A DNA stretch of 59,964 nucleotides from positions 1 through 59,964 of the IMG/VR virus record IMGVR_UViG_3300031669_000026. One strand, given 5' to 3'. The notes beneath the pieces were generated by a model. That model saw only the letters and a program-made list of their open reading frames with translations, did no database searches and was not told where the DNA came from. Shown here in pieces: positions 42,856 through 50,912 of this stretch. Source of the DNA: a virus. Positions within the stretch are counted from its first letter, which is position 1. Every line of letters starts with the position of its first letter. Both the position numbers and the translations under genes were made by a program.

Positions 42856-43062
42856 ATGGGAAAGGCCAAAGAAAAAATAAGGAAAAAAAGATGCGGACGT
42901 TCTAAACGGAAAGAACGAGCAAGTGCATTTGAAAACATAGCCAACGCTGCTTCCTTGAAATGTTATGATAAGTTTAAAGAAAAAATAAGGGATTTGGAAA
43001 GAATAGAAAAGGAAAAAAAATGTGGTGGTACAAAGAATAGAAAGGAAAAATATACAACATAG
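42856..43062 (+). CDS. Small very basic protein (68 aa)
   Basis: Start at ATG 42856 after AAAGGAG. Highly Lys/Arg-rich (KKRCGRSKRKERASAF) with three cysteines and a helical middle. Likely binds nucleic acid by charge; no motif. The transcript probably ends at the terminator just behind it. Confidence 0.5.
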   Translation: MGKAKEKIRKKRCGRSKRKERASAFENIANAASLKCYDKFKEKIRDLERIEKEKKCGGTKNRKEKYTT

Positions 43063-43069
43063 GTTAGCT

Positions 43070-43098
43070 AAAAATACTAAAGCTTCGGCGTATTTTTT
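43070..43098 (+). terminator. Probable terminator with UUCG-capped hairpin
   Basis: AAAAATAC (43070) pairs with GTATTTTTT, with GC-TTCG-GC at the top and a UAAA bulge, followed by a six-T run. The AT-rich stem makes it weaker than that at 33137. Confidence 0.6.
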
Positions 43099-43113
43099 AT
43101 TAATGGGGAAACT

Positions 43114-43317
43114 ATGTATATTAAAATTAAAATAAATGATAAAGAAGTGTTAGTCGACAAAGAAGATTATATTGTAGCAAGAACTAAAGATTTAAAGGAA
43201 TTTGGTTACAGTTCCATTACTGAGGATGATGTGAGGTCTCAATTAGAAAAAGTTTTCAAAGGAGAAGTGTTATCGGTTATTGGTCTTTTTATTAAGGATG
43301 ATATAATAAAAAAATGA
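43114..43317 (+). CDS. Small protein (67 aa)
   Basis: A 67-residue alpha/beta protein (MYIKIKINDKEVLVDKEDYI, then a charged helix). A weak GGGG ribosome site precedes it. No motif; function unknown. Confidence 0.5.
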   Translation: MYIKIKINDKEVLVDKEDYIVARTKDLKEFGYSSITEDDVRSQLEKVFKGEVLSVIGLFIKDDIIKK

Positions 43318-43339
43318 TAAAGAAAAGGAGATTTCAATT

Positions 43340-43993
43340 ATGCCACCTAAAACAGTTGTTTGTTCTATATGCGGATATAAAGTAAACAAAAGACAAACAC
43401 TTCAAATTGGAAATGGTTTAAGGGCATGCCATTTTCATAAAGAGACAATAAAAAAGTCCGAAGAATTGAAGAATGAATTAAAGAATGAATTAAAGAAAAA
43501 AGAATTAATTAAAAAAGAATTAAAGAAAACCAATAGATTTTTGACAACAGAATCTTTGGAAAAACATAAAGATTTTGTTCAGAATCATTGTTGGGTTTGT
43601 TGTAAAAAAGGAATTAACATCAAGGAATTGTATTACAAAATGTTAGTTGGAATGGAAAAAATCAAACTTAAAGGAGAACAAATTGATTTTCTAAACATGC
43701 CTTTTCAGCTAAAAAAAGAAATGAGTTTGGAGAATGTTCCAACCCTCGTAACAATTGAAGTAAAGAAAAAGGATATATCAAAATTTTTACATAAAATGGT
43801 AGCAGAGTTTTATTCTTTTACTCGAACGGCACAAATATGTGTTGAATGTTTAAAAAAGCTAGACTTATTTGATGAATGGCAAAAATCAATTCCACAACCT
43901 TCTCTGAATCAAATGTTATATTTGGGAGAAGCCTACCAAACTTCAGATTTAGCAAAAAATGTTTTAAAAGATGCAGTTGATTCTTTGGATTAA
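43340..43993 (+). CDS. Zinc-finger and coiled-coil protein (217 aa)
   Basis: A 217-residue protein. The N-terminus VCSICGYKVNKRQ and CHFHKE (two Cys, then Cys/His) looks like a zinc finger. Residues about 38-70 are a repetitive Lys/Glu coiled coil (ELKNELKNELKKK). HCWVCCKKG is a second Cys cluster, and ICVECLKKL a third. The C-terminal part is helical. It could bridge proteins or DNA, but no family is recognised. AAAAGGAG precedes the ATG. Confidence 0.55.
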   Translation: MPPKTVVCSICGYKVNKRQTLQIGNGLRACHFHKETIKKSEELKNELKNELKKKELIKKELKKTNRFLTTESLEKHKDFVQNHCWVCCKKGINIKELYYKMLVGMEKIKLKGEQIDFLNMPFQLKKEMSLENVPTLVTIEVKKKDISKFLHKMVAEFYSFTRTAQICVECLKKLDLFDEWQKSIPQPSLNQMLYLGEAYQTSDLAKNVLKDAVDSLD

Positions 43994-43999
43994 AAAATA

Positions 44000-44596
44000 A
44001 TGAAAAAATATACATTTGTAAAAATAAAATATAAGGGATTTGGTGACTGGGGTTGGTGGTTAAAAATAGAAAATTGGTTGCAGCTTTATGATTGGTACAT
44101 GGAAGTACAGGCAAGAATAGTTGGTTGGGGTGTCTTAAATTTTTTAGCTTCAAAAGAGTTTCACTATCTTATATCGGATAAACCCCATAAAAAAAATCAT
44201 TACAATACAGCATACGGCCAAATACTTTTGTTCGAAGCAAAAAAACAATTTGCATTAGGTAAAAAAGTTGGTCTTATTTCATTAATAGAATTTTTATCCA
44301 AGACTTTGTTGGAAGATAAAACTAAACAGCTAAACAAAGGAATTATTTTGTATATAAACAAGGCTGGTGGTTATTCTCCTGAATGTAAGTCATTTGAAGA
44401 AATTGATTTTGTAAAAAAAGATGAATGTATATTTCCAGAATGTACAGAAAATGATATTAAGATTTTACAGTGGGATGGTGGAAAACACTGGTACGCCAAG
44501 TTAGGTGGCACGGATGTTGTGGTTGATGGTAAGCAAAAATGGAAAACTTATGATCAAGCAAAAAACAGCGCAATAGAATTTTTAAAAGTTTTATGA
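44000..44596 (+). CDS. Hypothetical protein (198 aa)
   Basis: A 198-residue protein in the operon with NADAR; the start has only a weak ribosome site, and it probably depends on coupling. Its aromatic N-terminus (FGDWGWWLKIENWLQLYDWY) and C-terminal segment HWYAKLGGTDVVVDGKQKW are notable. The end overlaps the next gene by a few bases. Function unknown. Confidence 0.5.
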   Translation: MKKYTFVKIKYKGFGDWGWWLKIENWLQLYDWYMEVQARIVGWGVLNFLASKEFHYLISDKPHKKNHYNTAYGQILLFEAKKQFALGKKVGLISLIEFLSKTLLEDKTKQLNKGIILYINKAGGYSPECKSFEEIDFVKKDECIFPECTENDIKILQWDGGKHWYAKLGGTDVVVDGKQKWKTYDQAKNSAIEFLKVL

Positions 44597-44616
44597 AATA
44601 TGAGAAAAGAGGGAAT

Positions 44617-45060
44617 ATGATAAATAACTTTTCAGGTAATTATAGATTTTTAAGTAACTTTTATGAACATGAGATTTGTGTGGATGAAATACCATATCCA
44701 ACAATGGAACATTACTTCCAAGCCCAGAAGACTAATAACTTGGAAGAATTTAGTAAAATTATAAACGCACGATCGCCTGGAAAGGCGAAAAGAATTGGTC
44801 GAACAGTAGTACTGAAAGATGATTGGGAAAATATCAAAATATCATTAATGGAAAGAGGACTTCAAGAAAAATTTAAGGATAACATACTCAAAATTCAATT
44901 ACTTCATACTGGAGAGAATGAGTTAGTTGAAGGAAATAATTGGAACGACACCTTTTGGGGTGTATGCAAAGGGGCCGGAAGGAATGAGTTAGGAAAACTT
45001 CTTATGAAGCTTAGAGATAAATTGAGAAGAGATGAGGAAATAAATTTAAAAAAGTTATGA
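44617..45060 (+). CDS. NADAR domain protein (YbiA-like)
   Basis: Start at ATG 44617 with AAAAGAGGG upstream. The protein (147 aa) shows the NADAR/YbiA signature end to end: SGNYRFLSNFYEHE, PYPTMEHYFQAQKT, RIGRTVVLKDDW, ENELVEGNNWNDTFWG and GRNELGKLLMKLR. Family members cleave N-glycosidic bonds in riboflavin intermediates, and several remove ADP-ribose from nucleic acid, where they counter DarT-like toxins. In a phage this may be anti-defence, but that is inference. It overlaps the SNF2 gene by four bases. Confidence 0.87.
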   Translation: MINNFSGNYRFLSNFYEHEICVDEIPYPTMEHYFQAQKTNNLEEFSKIINARSPGKAKRIGRTVVLKDDWENIKISLMERGLQEKFKDNILKIQLLHTGENELVEGNNWNDTFWGVCKGAGRNELGKLLMKLRDKLRRDEEINLKKL

Positions 45061-46826
45061 TTTATATTGAACATTTGGACAATTATAGATTGAAATGTTG
45101 GCATGAAAAGAGAAAATCATTGGCACTGGTTTTTAGTTCTTTGATATCTGCCAGATTTTCTAAAAAAGAGAAAACATGGTCTTTTGATTTAAGAGAACTT
45201 TCTAAACTCGTAGATAATCTTGATATTCTGAAAATTACAGATAGAATTATAGATGATGTTGCTATAGAAGAATTTGTTAAATATTCTAACCTAGAGAAAG
45301 ATTTAAAATTTATTAAAACAGGAAAAAATAATTTTATATTGGATTCTGTTAAGTTTAAAACAAAACAATTTTTAGAACAGAAAACAGGATCGTTATATTT
45401 ATTGCAAAGAAATAAAAGCGGTATTTTTGATGAAATGGGATTAGGTAAAACCAAACAGGTTTTGGATACATTGCAATATTGGAAAGATCATAAAATGATA
45501 AAAAGCGGTGGGATAGTAATATGTCCAAATACTGCTAAATTTTCATGGACAGATGAAATTAAAAAACATTCTAATTTTAGTCATTTTGAAATAGGAAATG
45601 GAACTGAATTATGTAAAAGAGATATTTCTTTTATGCGAACTTCTCCACGTGATTTGTTTATAATACACATGGATAGTTTGAGATATATTGTTGAAGATTT
45701 AATGAAATTAAATCCAGGATTTATTTTTGTTGATGAATATCATTTTTTTAAAAATATAGGAAATTCTAGAGTTCCCGGATCCCTTAGAACACAGGCATTG
45801 TTTTTTCTTATTAATGAATGGGAGAAAAAAAATAAAGATTTAAAAGTAATTATTATGACAGGTACTCCAATAGCTGAGAGACCAGAAGAAGCTTATTCTG
45901 TTTTACAAATGCTTATGCCAGGTTTTGTATCTTCTTATAGTAGGTTTATTAGTAGATTTTGTGTATATGAAGATAAATTTTTTTATGTAAAAAACAAAAA
46001 CGGAGGAAAAGCATTCCGCAAAAAGATTCGAGAGGTTGCGGGATATAAAAATTTAAGAGAATTAAAAGATTTAATAGAATTTGTGGGCATAAGAAGACTT
46101 AAATCTGAAGTAGAAGATTTTCCAGAAAAAATGGAAATTAAAAAATATGTTGTATTGGATAAAGAGCATCTGAAAAATTATGAGAAAGTTAAAGCAGCGA
46201 CCAGACAAGAAATTGTACAATTAAAAGCAAGCGGAACTCCTTTTAATGTAAAAAACAAATTTGTTAGACTTATGCAGATCATCAACAATCCAGCAATTCT
46301 TGGAGGACATAATTACTCATGTAAATACGAATTACTAGACGAGTTGTTGGATGAAATAATGTGTGACCAAGAAGAAAAAGTAATTTTATGGACAATATAT
46401 AGAAAAGCTATTGAATTGTTATTTAATCGTTACAATAAACTTTATGGTGCGGATTGTATTTTCGGTGATGTTAAAATACAAGATAGAGGAGATATAGTAA
46501 AAAGATTTAATAATGATAAAAAACCTCGTTTGTTAATATGTAATCCACAAGCTGGTGGAGTTGCTCTTAATTTGCAGAGAGCACAAACTGCAATTTATGT
46601 GGATTGTATGTTTTCACTAACACAGCGATTGCAAAGTGAAGATAGAATACATCGAAGAAGTTCCAAAGGAACAGTAAGAATTATTAGCATAGTTGCAAAA
46701 GATACAATAGACGAAGGTTTAATTGAGATATTAAAGAAAAAGAAAAATTTAAAAGAAGCATTGTTGACATCGGATGATTTACTTGTAGAACAAAACAAAG
46801 AATATTTGTTATCCTTTTTAAAATAG
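45057..46826 (+). CDS. SNF2-family DNA helicase/translocase
   Basis: A 589-residue SF2 helicase. DEMGLGKT (Walker A, 127-132), FVDEYHF (motif II), MTGTPIAERPEE (motif III), and QRLQSEDRIHRRSSKG (motif VI) identify an SNF2-type motor. It has an N-terminal extension of about 120 residues and both RecA-like lobes. Phage SNF2 proteins are thought to remodel protein-DNA complexes or aid replication and recombination. It is coupled to NADAR through overlapping ATGA. Confidence 0.9.
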   Translation: MIYIEHLDNYRLKCWHEKRKSLALVFSSLISARFSKKEKTWSFDLRELSKLVDNLDILKITDRIIDDVAIEEFVKYSNLEKDLKFIKTGKNNFILDSVKFKTKQFLEQKTGSLYLLQRNKSGIFDEMGLGKTKQVLDTLQYWKDHKMIKSGGIVICPNTAKFSWTDEIKKHSNFSHFEIGNGTELCKRDISFMRTSPRDLFIIHMDSLRYIVEDLMKLNPGFIFVDEYHFFKNIGNSRVPGSLRTQALFFLINEWEKKNKDLKVIIMTGTPIAERPEEAYSVLQMLMPGFVSSYSRFISRFCVYEDKFFYVKNKNGGKAFRKKIREVAGYKNLRELKDLIEFVGIRRLKSEVEDFPEKMEIKKYVVLDKEHLKNYEKVKAATRQEIVQLKASGTPFNVKNKFVRLMQIINNPAILGGHNYSCKYELLDELLDEIMCDQEEKVILWTIYRKAIELLFNRYNKLYGADCIFGDVKIQDRGDIVKRFNNDKKPRLLICNPQAGGVALNLQRAQTAIYVDCMFSLTQRLQSEDRIHRRSSKGTVRIISIVAKDTIDEGLIEILKKKKNLKEALLTSDDLLVEQNKEYLLSFLK

Positions 46827-46840
46827 AAATGGGGTTTGTT

Positions 46841-46966
46841 ATGATGGCTATTATTGGTACTTTGGGTTGTATTTTGGGTTGGATTTTGGCGGGATTTTAT
46901 TATAGAAAAAAAATGAAATCTTTGGAAGAAAAAAACTTTTACCTACCGGGGAGATATTTAAGATGA
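46841..46966 (+). CDS. Single-pass membrane micro-protein (41 aa)
   Basis: A 41-codon gene from ATG 46841 (or the adjacent ATG 46844). The product has one hydrophobic segment (AIIGTLGCILGWILAGFYY) followed by RKK, placing the basic end in the cytoplasm. It overlaps the cupin gene by four bases (ATGA), supporting real translation. Possibly a membrane anchor or spanin/holin-like component; unproven. Confidence 0.5.
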   Translation: MMAIIGTLGCILGWILAGFYYRKKMKSLEEKNFYLPGRYLR

Positions 46967-47352
46967 AAACTTTAAAAGTTTGGGGAAGTCGGGAAGAGTT
47001 GTTTAGAAATGATAATGTTTTAGTTGCTTTATTGAGATTAGATGTGGGTACTTATTCAAGTTTTCATAATCATAGTGCAAAGTCAGATAAGTTTATTTTA
47101 ATAACTGGAGAAGTTAAAATAGTTACTGAATTGGGAGAAACAATTTTAAAGGATGGACAATCATTGGTTATTGATCCTCCATTATTACATCAGTTTGTAG
47201 TAGAGAAAAATTCAATAATGATTGAGATTTCTTATTCAACTTTAGATTTAGAAGATATTAATCGTATTTATCAAGGTGGTAAAATAATTGACGGAGAAAG
47301 ATATAGTTTAAATGATTTAAATAGAATAGCAAGAGAGCAGGAGGAGGTGTGA
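46963..47352 (+). CDS. Cupin-domain protein
   Basis: A 129-residue cupin: SSFHNHSAKSDKFILITGEV gives the His-x-His...Glu start of motif 1, and later LHQF gives the motif 2 His. The double-stranded beta-helix likely binds a divalent metal. Similar single cupins are sugar isomerases or mannose-6-phosphate isomerase-like, but the substrate cannot be told. It sits between a membrane peptide and a small phage-type protein. Confidence 0.8.
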   Translation: MKTLKVWGSREELFRNDNVLVALLRLDVGTYSSFHNHSAKSDKFILITGEVKIVTELGETILKDGQSLVIDPPLLHQFVVEKNSIMIEISYSTLDLEDINRIYQGGKIIDGERYSLNDLNRIAREQEEV

Positions 47353-47353
47353 T

Positions 47354-47626
47354 ATGCCGTATATTAAGAAAGAAGATAGAAAGTGGTTTGATGAATCAAT
47401 TAATGAATTAGTTGATAGATTATGTTCATTAGAGGATGGCCCTGTTGCTGGAGAATTAAATTATGTAATTTCAAGCATATTAGTAAGATGCATGAGAAGA
47501 AAAAAACTTTGTTATAAACTTGCTAACAGGTTGGATGGTGTCTTAGGTTGTGTTTGTAAGGAATTTTATAGGCGGTGGATCGTCCCTTATGAGGACATAA
47601 AAATCAAAGAGAATGGAGATATATAA
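47354..47626 (+). CDS. Small phage protein (90 aa)
   Basis: Starts after GGAGGAGGTG with MPYIKKEDRKWFDESINEL, a start I associate with a widespread uncharacterised phage family of about 80-90 residues; GELNYVISSILVRCMRR is the other conserved part. Helical. It is coupled to the next gene with a one-base gap. Function unknown. Confidence 0.6.
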   Translation: MPYIKKEDRKWFDESINELVDRLCSLEDGPVAGELNYVISSILVRCMRRKKLCYKLANRLDGVLGCVCKEFYRRWIVPYEDIKIKENGDI

Positions 47627-47627
47627 A

Positions 47628-48827
47628 ATGTTAACAGAAAAACAATTACAAAAATATGCTGATGTGTTAATATGGGGTCTTAAGAAAGCTCGAAAGAAAA
47701 AATATAAAAAAGGTGATATTGTTGTTGTACAATTTGATTTAGGAGCACTTAGGCTTGCTGAGATTTTGCAAGTAAAGTTGTTACAGATAGGATTGAACAC
47801 TCTTATTAAAATGAGTGGAACTGAAACAATGATTTGTGACTTTTATATGAATGCTAATAATGACCAATTAGTTTGGAATTCTCCCTGGAGTAAAAAATAT
47901 GCAAAAAATATCAATGGTGGTATTTATCTTTATGCTCCCGAAGATCTTACTTATTTGAAAGATGTTGATTCAAAGAAGATTGCTCAATCTGCGATATCCA
48001 GAAAATTTATAAAAGATATTTTCGAGAGAAGGGTCCAAGAATGTGAATATGGTTGGACATTGTGTTGTTTACCAACTAAAGCACTTGCTGACGGAGCGTG
48101 CATGAATTTAAAAGATTATACAAATCAAATTGTCAGAGCTTGTTATCTTAATACAATTGACCCAGTTCAAGAATGGGAAAATATGTATAAATCATCTCAA
48201 AGTATTCAGAAAAGATTAAATCACATGCTAGTGAAATCTTATCATATTAAATCACCAAGCATTGATATGGTGATAACTATTGGTGATAATAGAAAGTGGC
48301 TTGGATCAAATGGTTGTAACATTCCAAGTTTTGAGATCTTTACTTCTCCAGATTGGAGAGGAACAGAGGGAGTTTATAATGCAGATTTTCCATCTTATCG
48401 AAATGGAAATTATGTAAAAGGTGTAAAACTTGTGTTTGAAAAAGGAAAAGTTGTTAAAGCCACTGCCGAAAAAGGAGAAAAGTTTTTGAAGAGTCAGTTG
48501 GAAACGGATAATGGTGCTAAAGGAATTGGGGAATTTGCTTTGACAGATAAGAGATTTTCAAAGATTAATGCTTTTATGGCAGATATATTGTTTGATGAAA
48601 ATTATGGCGGGAAGTATGGAAGCATGCACATAGCTCTTGGGGATTCATATACTGATACTTATGATGGTAATCTCAAAACAATGACAAAAGCAAAAAAGAA
48701 GAAGTTAGGTTTTAATGATTCATCAATACATTGGGATTTAATAAATACTGAGAGGAAAACAGTTACGGCCAAACTTTATGATGGCAATGAGGTTATAGCT
48801 TACAGGGATGGAAAATTCATTATTTGA
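47628..48827 (+). CDS. M29-family aminopeptidase
   Basis: A 399-residue protein (ATG 47628 chosen because GGAGA precedes it). It matches aminopeptidase family M29 over its length: NIPSFEIFTSPDW, GIGEFALTDKRFSKI, DENYGGKYGSMHIALG and GFNDSSIHWDLINTE supply the five metal ligands (two Glu, two His, one Asp). M29 enzymes are cytosolic, dimeric, metal-dependent aminopeptidases. The conserved Gly of GExFTSP is Phe here. Phage copies are rare; it could act in protein turnover or inactivate a host peptide, which is unproven. Confidence 0.88.
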   Translation: MLTEKQLQKYADVLIWGLKKARKKKYKKGDIVVVQFDLGALRLAEILQVKLLQIGLNTLIKMSGTETMICDFYMNANNDQLVWNSPWSKKYAKNINGGIYLYAPEDLTYLKDVDSKKIAQSAISRKFIKDIFERRVQECEYGWTLCCLPTKALADGACMNLKDYTNQIVRACYLNTIDPVQEWENMYKSSQSIQKRLNHMLVKSYHIKSPSIDMVITIGDNRKWLGSNGCNIPSFEIFTSPDWRGTEGVYNADFPSYRNGNYVKGVKLVFEKGKVVKATAEKGEKFLKSQLETDNGAKGIGEFALTDKRFSKINAFMADILFDENYGGKYGSMHIALGDSYTDTYDGNLKTMTKAKKKKLGFNDSSIHWDLINTERKTVTAKLYDGNEVIAYRDGKFII

Positions 48828-48837
48828 AGGAAAAGTG

Positions 48838-48843
48838 TATAAT
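48838..48843 (+). promoter_or_regulatory. Possible -10 element (GTGTATAATATA)
   Basis: TATAAT at 48838 in the GTGTATAATATA context. The -35 region is poor (ATTCAT). It precedes the possible relic gene at 48860. Same context as near 6939 and 30982. Confidence 0.3.
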
Positions 48844-48859
48844 ATAGTTAAAAGGTTAC

Positions 48860-48997
48860 ATTAGGCTACAGAGATATTTGGAAGGCAAAGCGAGTAAAGC
48901 TACTAGAGTTACTGGAAAAGAGGCTACAGAGCCAGATTTGGCGGAATTTAAATAGGTTTGTGAGCCAGCAAAGGCTCTTATTCTACAGTGTTTTTAA
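48860..48997 (+). pseudogene. Possible relic small gene with internal amber
   Basis: One frame reads like a real protein (RLQRYLEGKASKATRVTGKE then ATEPDLAEFK). It is interrupted by TAG at 48953, and continues VCEPAKALILQCF to a TAA at 48995. It has no ATG; the first possible start is ATT at 48860, four bases after AAAAGG. It looks like a small gene that lost its start and gained a stop. A second frame of this segment is also fairly open, so this is tentative. Confidence 0.35.
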
Positions 48998-49009
48998 GCC
49001 AGAAAAAAT

Positions 49010-49038
49010 TTGACTTCTTTATAGGTTTATGGTATAAT
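49010..49038 (+). promoter_or_regulatory. Strong sigma70-like promoter (cassette type)
   Basis: TTGACT (49010-49015), 17 bp, TATAAT (49033-49038), with GTAGTTAAAT following exactly as at 39576. It drives the 49078 gene. Confidence 0.82.
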
Positions 49039-49077
49039 GTAGTTAAATAATAAACCTAACCAGAAGGAGGATTGATG

Positions 49078-49224
49078 ATGGCATGGTTACAAGTATATTG
49101 TCCTAAATGTAAAAAGAAGCATCTATCCCATAAATCAATCATTAAACGGTTGTTGGTGGGATCAGTTTATAAATGTCCTGCTTGTAATCATGAGTTTGGA
49201 ATAAGAACCAGGGAACCGAAGTGA
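49078..49224 (+). CDS. Small zinc-ribbon protein (48 aa)
   Basis: A 48-codon gene; ATG 49078 is seven bases after AGGAGG, and ATG 49075 is the alternative. The product has CPKCKKKH and CPACNHEFG, a classic two-knuckle zinc ribbon as in rubredoxin- or Com-like proteins. It is the first gene after a strong promoter, so expression is likely early and high. Confidence 0.65.
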   Translation: MAWLQVYCPKCKKKHLSHKSIIKRLLVGSVYKCPACNHEFGIRTREPK

Positions 49225-49273
49225 TTGTTGTCAAAATTTAAGAAAGGTAATCTTATTAAATAAGGGAGAAATT

Positions 49274-49468
49274 ATGGATAATGAAGAATGGAATGAGGAA
49301 TTGTTGCAAATTTTGGACATTGAAGAAACATTGGCAGATGAAGCCAAAAAAAGAGAAGATGAAGAATTAAAGCGTAATTATGCAATTATTACTTCTCGAC
49401 ATATAAAATTTAAAGATAATGATGATACTTATTGTGGAGTACCTAGAATTTTTCGAGAGGATAATTAA
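49274..49468 (+). CDS. Small acidic helical protein (64 aa)
   Basis: A 64-residue acidic protein; GGGAGAAA precedes its ATG. Heptad-like acidic helix (EELLQILDIEETLADEAKKR), then a short polar tail. The next gene starts one base after its stop. Function unknown. Confidence 0.5.
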   Translation: MDNEEWNEELLQILDIEETLADEAKKREDEELKRNYAIITSRHIKFKDNDDTYCGVPRIFREDN

Positions 49469-49469
49469 A

Positions 49470-49655
49470 ATGAAATATAATGATTTGACTCTAGACCAAA
49501 GGATTTCACTTAAAGGAGAATTTGAAACAAATCCTGATTGTGTTTGTTTTAAAGCGATTATGCTTTTTTGGGGATTTATTGATGCAGTTGAATACTTTTT
49601 AAACGATGACATATCAATACTAAGAAATAAAATATTTGAAAATTGGTATATCTGA
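49470..49655 (+). CDS. Small protein (61 aa)
   Basis: Start set at ATG 49470 after GAGAGGA. 61 residues, helical, with ERISLKGEF-like and LFWGFIDAVEYFL segments. Function unknown. Confidence 0.4.
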   Translation: MKYNDLTLDQRISLKGEFETNPDCVCFKAIMLFWGFIDAVEYFLNDDISILRNKIFENWYI

Positions 49656-49665
49656 AGGAGCTATT

Positions 49666-49863
49666 TTGATAATACCATCCGAAGGAGTTTTGAGAATATT
49701 AAAAAGCTGGCGGATTAAACATGGTTATCAGGAAATGAAATTCAGACAGTCGGCAATTACCATTGCTAAGAATTATGGAGCTTTTGGCATCGAAAATTAT
49801 TTAAGAGCTATTTCAGATAATCAATATAATGAATTATTGAATGATTGGTGTGGGACAAGGTAA
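49666..49863 (+). CDS. Small protein (65 aa), uncertain start
   Basis: TTG at 49666 is eight bases after AAGGAG; an in-frame TTG at 49636 overlaps the previous gene. The 65-residue product (IIPSEGVLRILKSWRIKHG) is helical and basic. The next gene starts two bases after its TAA. Possibly a DNA-binding helper, but unproven. Confidence 0.45.
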   Translation: MIIPSEGVLRILKSWRIKHGYQEMKFRQSAITIAKNYGAFGIENYLRAISDNQYNELLNDWCGTR

Positions 49864-49865
49864 AT

Positions 49866-50903
49866 ATGTTGCCAGAAAAGTTTAAGTTAATATTTGAGAC
49901 TGTTGCGGGTTCTTATTTATATGGAACTAATACACCTAGTTCGGATTTAGATATTCGTGGAGTATTTATACCTACAGAAGAATATTTTTTAGGGTTGAAC
50001 AATGTGGAGCAGTATGAGAATAAAAAAGATGATATTACTTATTGGGAAATTAAAAAGTTTTTGAGATTGGCACTAGATTGTAACCCCAATATAATTGAGT
50101 TGTTATTTATTCCAGATAATATTTGGATAAGGAGTACAAAGGAGTGGGAGAGTATTATAGAGAATCGTCAATATTTTTTATCAAAGAAAGCCAGGTGGAC
50201 TTTTTCCGGATATGCGTTCTCACAATTGAATAGAATAAAAAAGCACCGACAATGGTTATTAAACCCACCTAAAGAACAACCCAAAAGAGAGTATTTTAAA
50301 TTACCAAAGGATCGATCCTTAGTTCCCAAAGAGCAGTTGGGTGCTTTTAATAAATTGTTGTCAATGTATTTAGAAGATATTGGACAATTCCATCCTCTCA
50401 AGGAGCAGTTAGATGAGATGACTGAAACCAGAGATTTTTTAGGAATTGTTCAAAGTATGAAAGAGATTGATTTGTCTGTGGTTAGAAACATAATGCCCGT
50501 GAGTGATAATTTATTGGAGATTTTAGATAAAGAGAAAAGATATGCACAAGCCCAAAGAGAGTGGAGTCAATATCAAAATTGGAAGAAGAGTAGAAATCCA
50601 GAGAGGGCTATGCTGGAAGAGAAGTATGGGTTTGATACTAAACATGGCGGTCATTTATATCGTCTGTTAACAGAGGGTGAAGAATTAATGACTTTAGGTC
50701 GTATAACATTTCCCAGACCTGATGCAGAGTTTATATTAAAGATTAGGAATGGAGAATACGATTATGAAGATTTGTTAGATATTGTTGGAGATATTGATAA
50801 AACCTTTGAAAATTTATACGAGCATTCTGATTTACCTTATACTTCAAACAAAAAGAAGATTGATGAGTTGTGCGTAAAAATAGTAAAAAATTATTTATTT
50901 TAA
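49866..50903 (+). CDS. Predicted nucleotidyltransferase (Pol-beta superfamily)
   Basis: Start at ATG 49866. Residues 15-34 hold the family core GSYLYGTNTPSSDLDIRG (G-S ... D27-x-D29), the pattern of the pfam10127-type nucleotidyltransferases. HxxxW-like helices follow. The remaining 300 residues contain basic and acidic helices. Such proteins transfer nucleotides to nucleic acids or proteins. Length 345 aa. A second, unrelated nucleotidyltransferase follows beyond the phased array. Confidence 0.78.
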   Translation: MLPEKFKLIFETVAGSYLYGTNTPSSDLDIRGVFIPTEEYFLGLNNVEQYENKKDDITYWEIKKFLRLALDCNPNIIELLFIPDNIWIRSTKEWESIIENRQYFLSKKARWTFSGYAFSQLNRIKKHRQWLLNPPKEQPKREYFKLPKDRSLVPKEQLGAFNKLLSMYLEDIGQFHPLKEQLDEMTETRDFLGIVQSMKEIDLSVVRNIMPVSDNLLEILDKEKRYAQAQREWSQYQNWKKSRNPERAMLEEKYGFDTKHGGHLYRLLTEGEELMTLGRITFPRPDAEFILKIRNGEYDYEDLLDIVGDIDKTFENLYEHSDLPYTSNKKKIDELCVKIVKNYLF

Positions 50904-50912
50904 GGAGGGCAA

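Noticed and set aside
48850-48960. tRNA- or tmRNA-like element in the 48.85 kb gap
   Set aside because: No T-arm GTTCRA sequence and no cloverleaf could be drawn.
48962-48979. GAGCC...GGCTC hairpin upstream of the 49010 promoter as a terminator
   Set aside because: Only a five-base stem and no clear T-run; also inside the relic coding frame.
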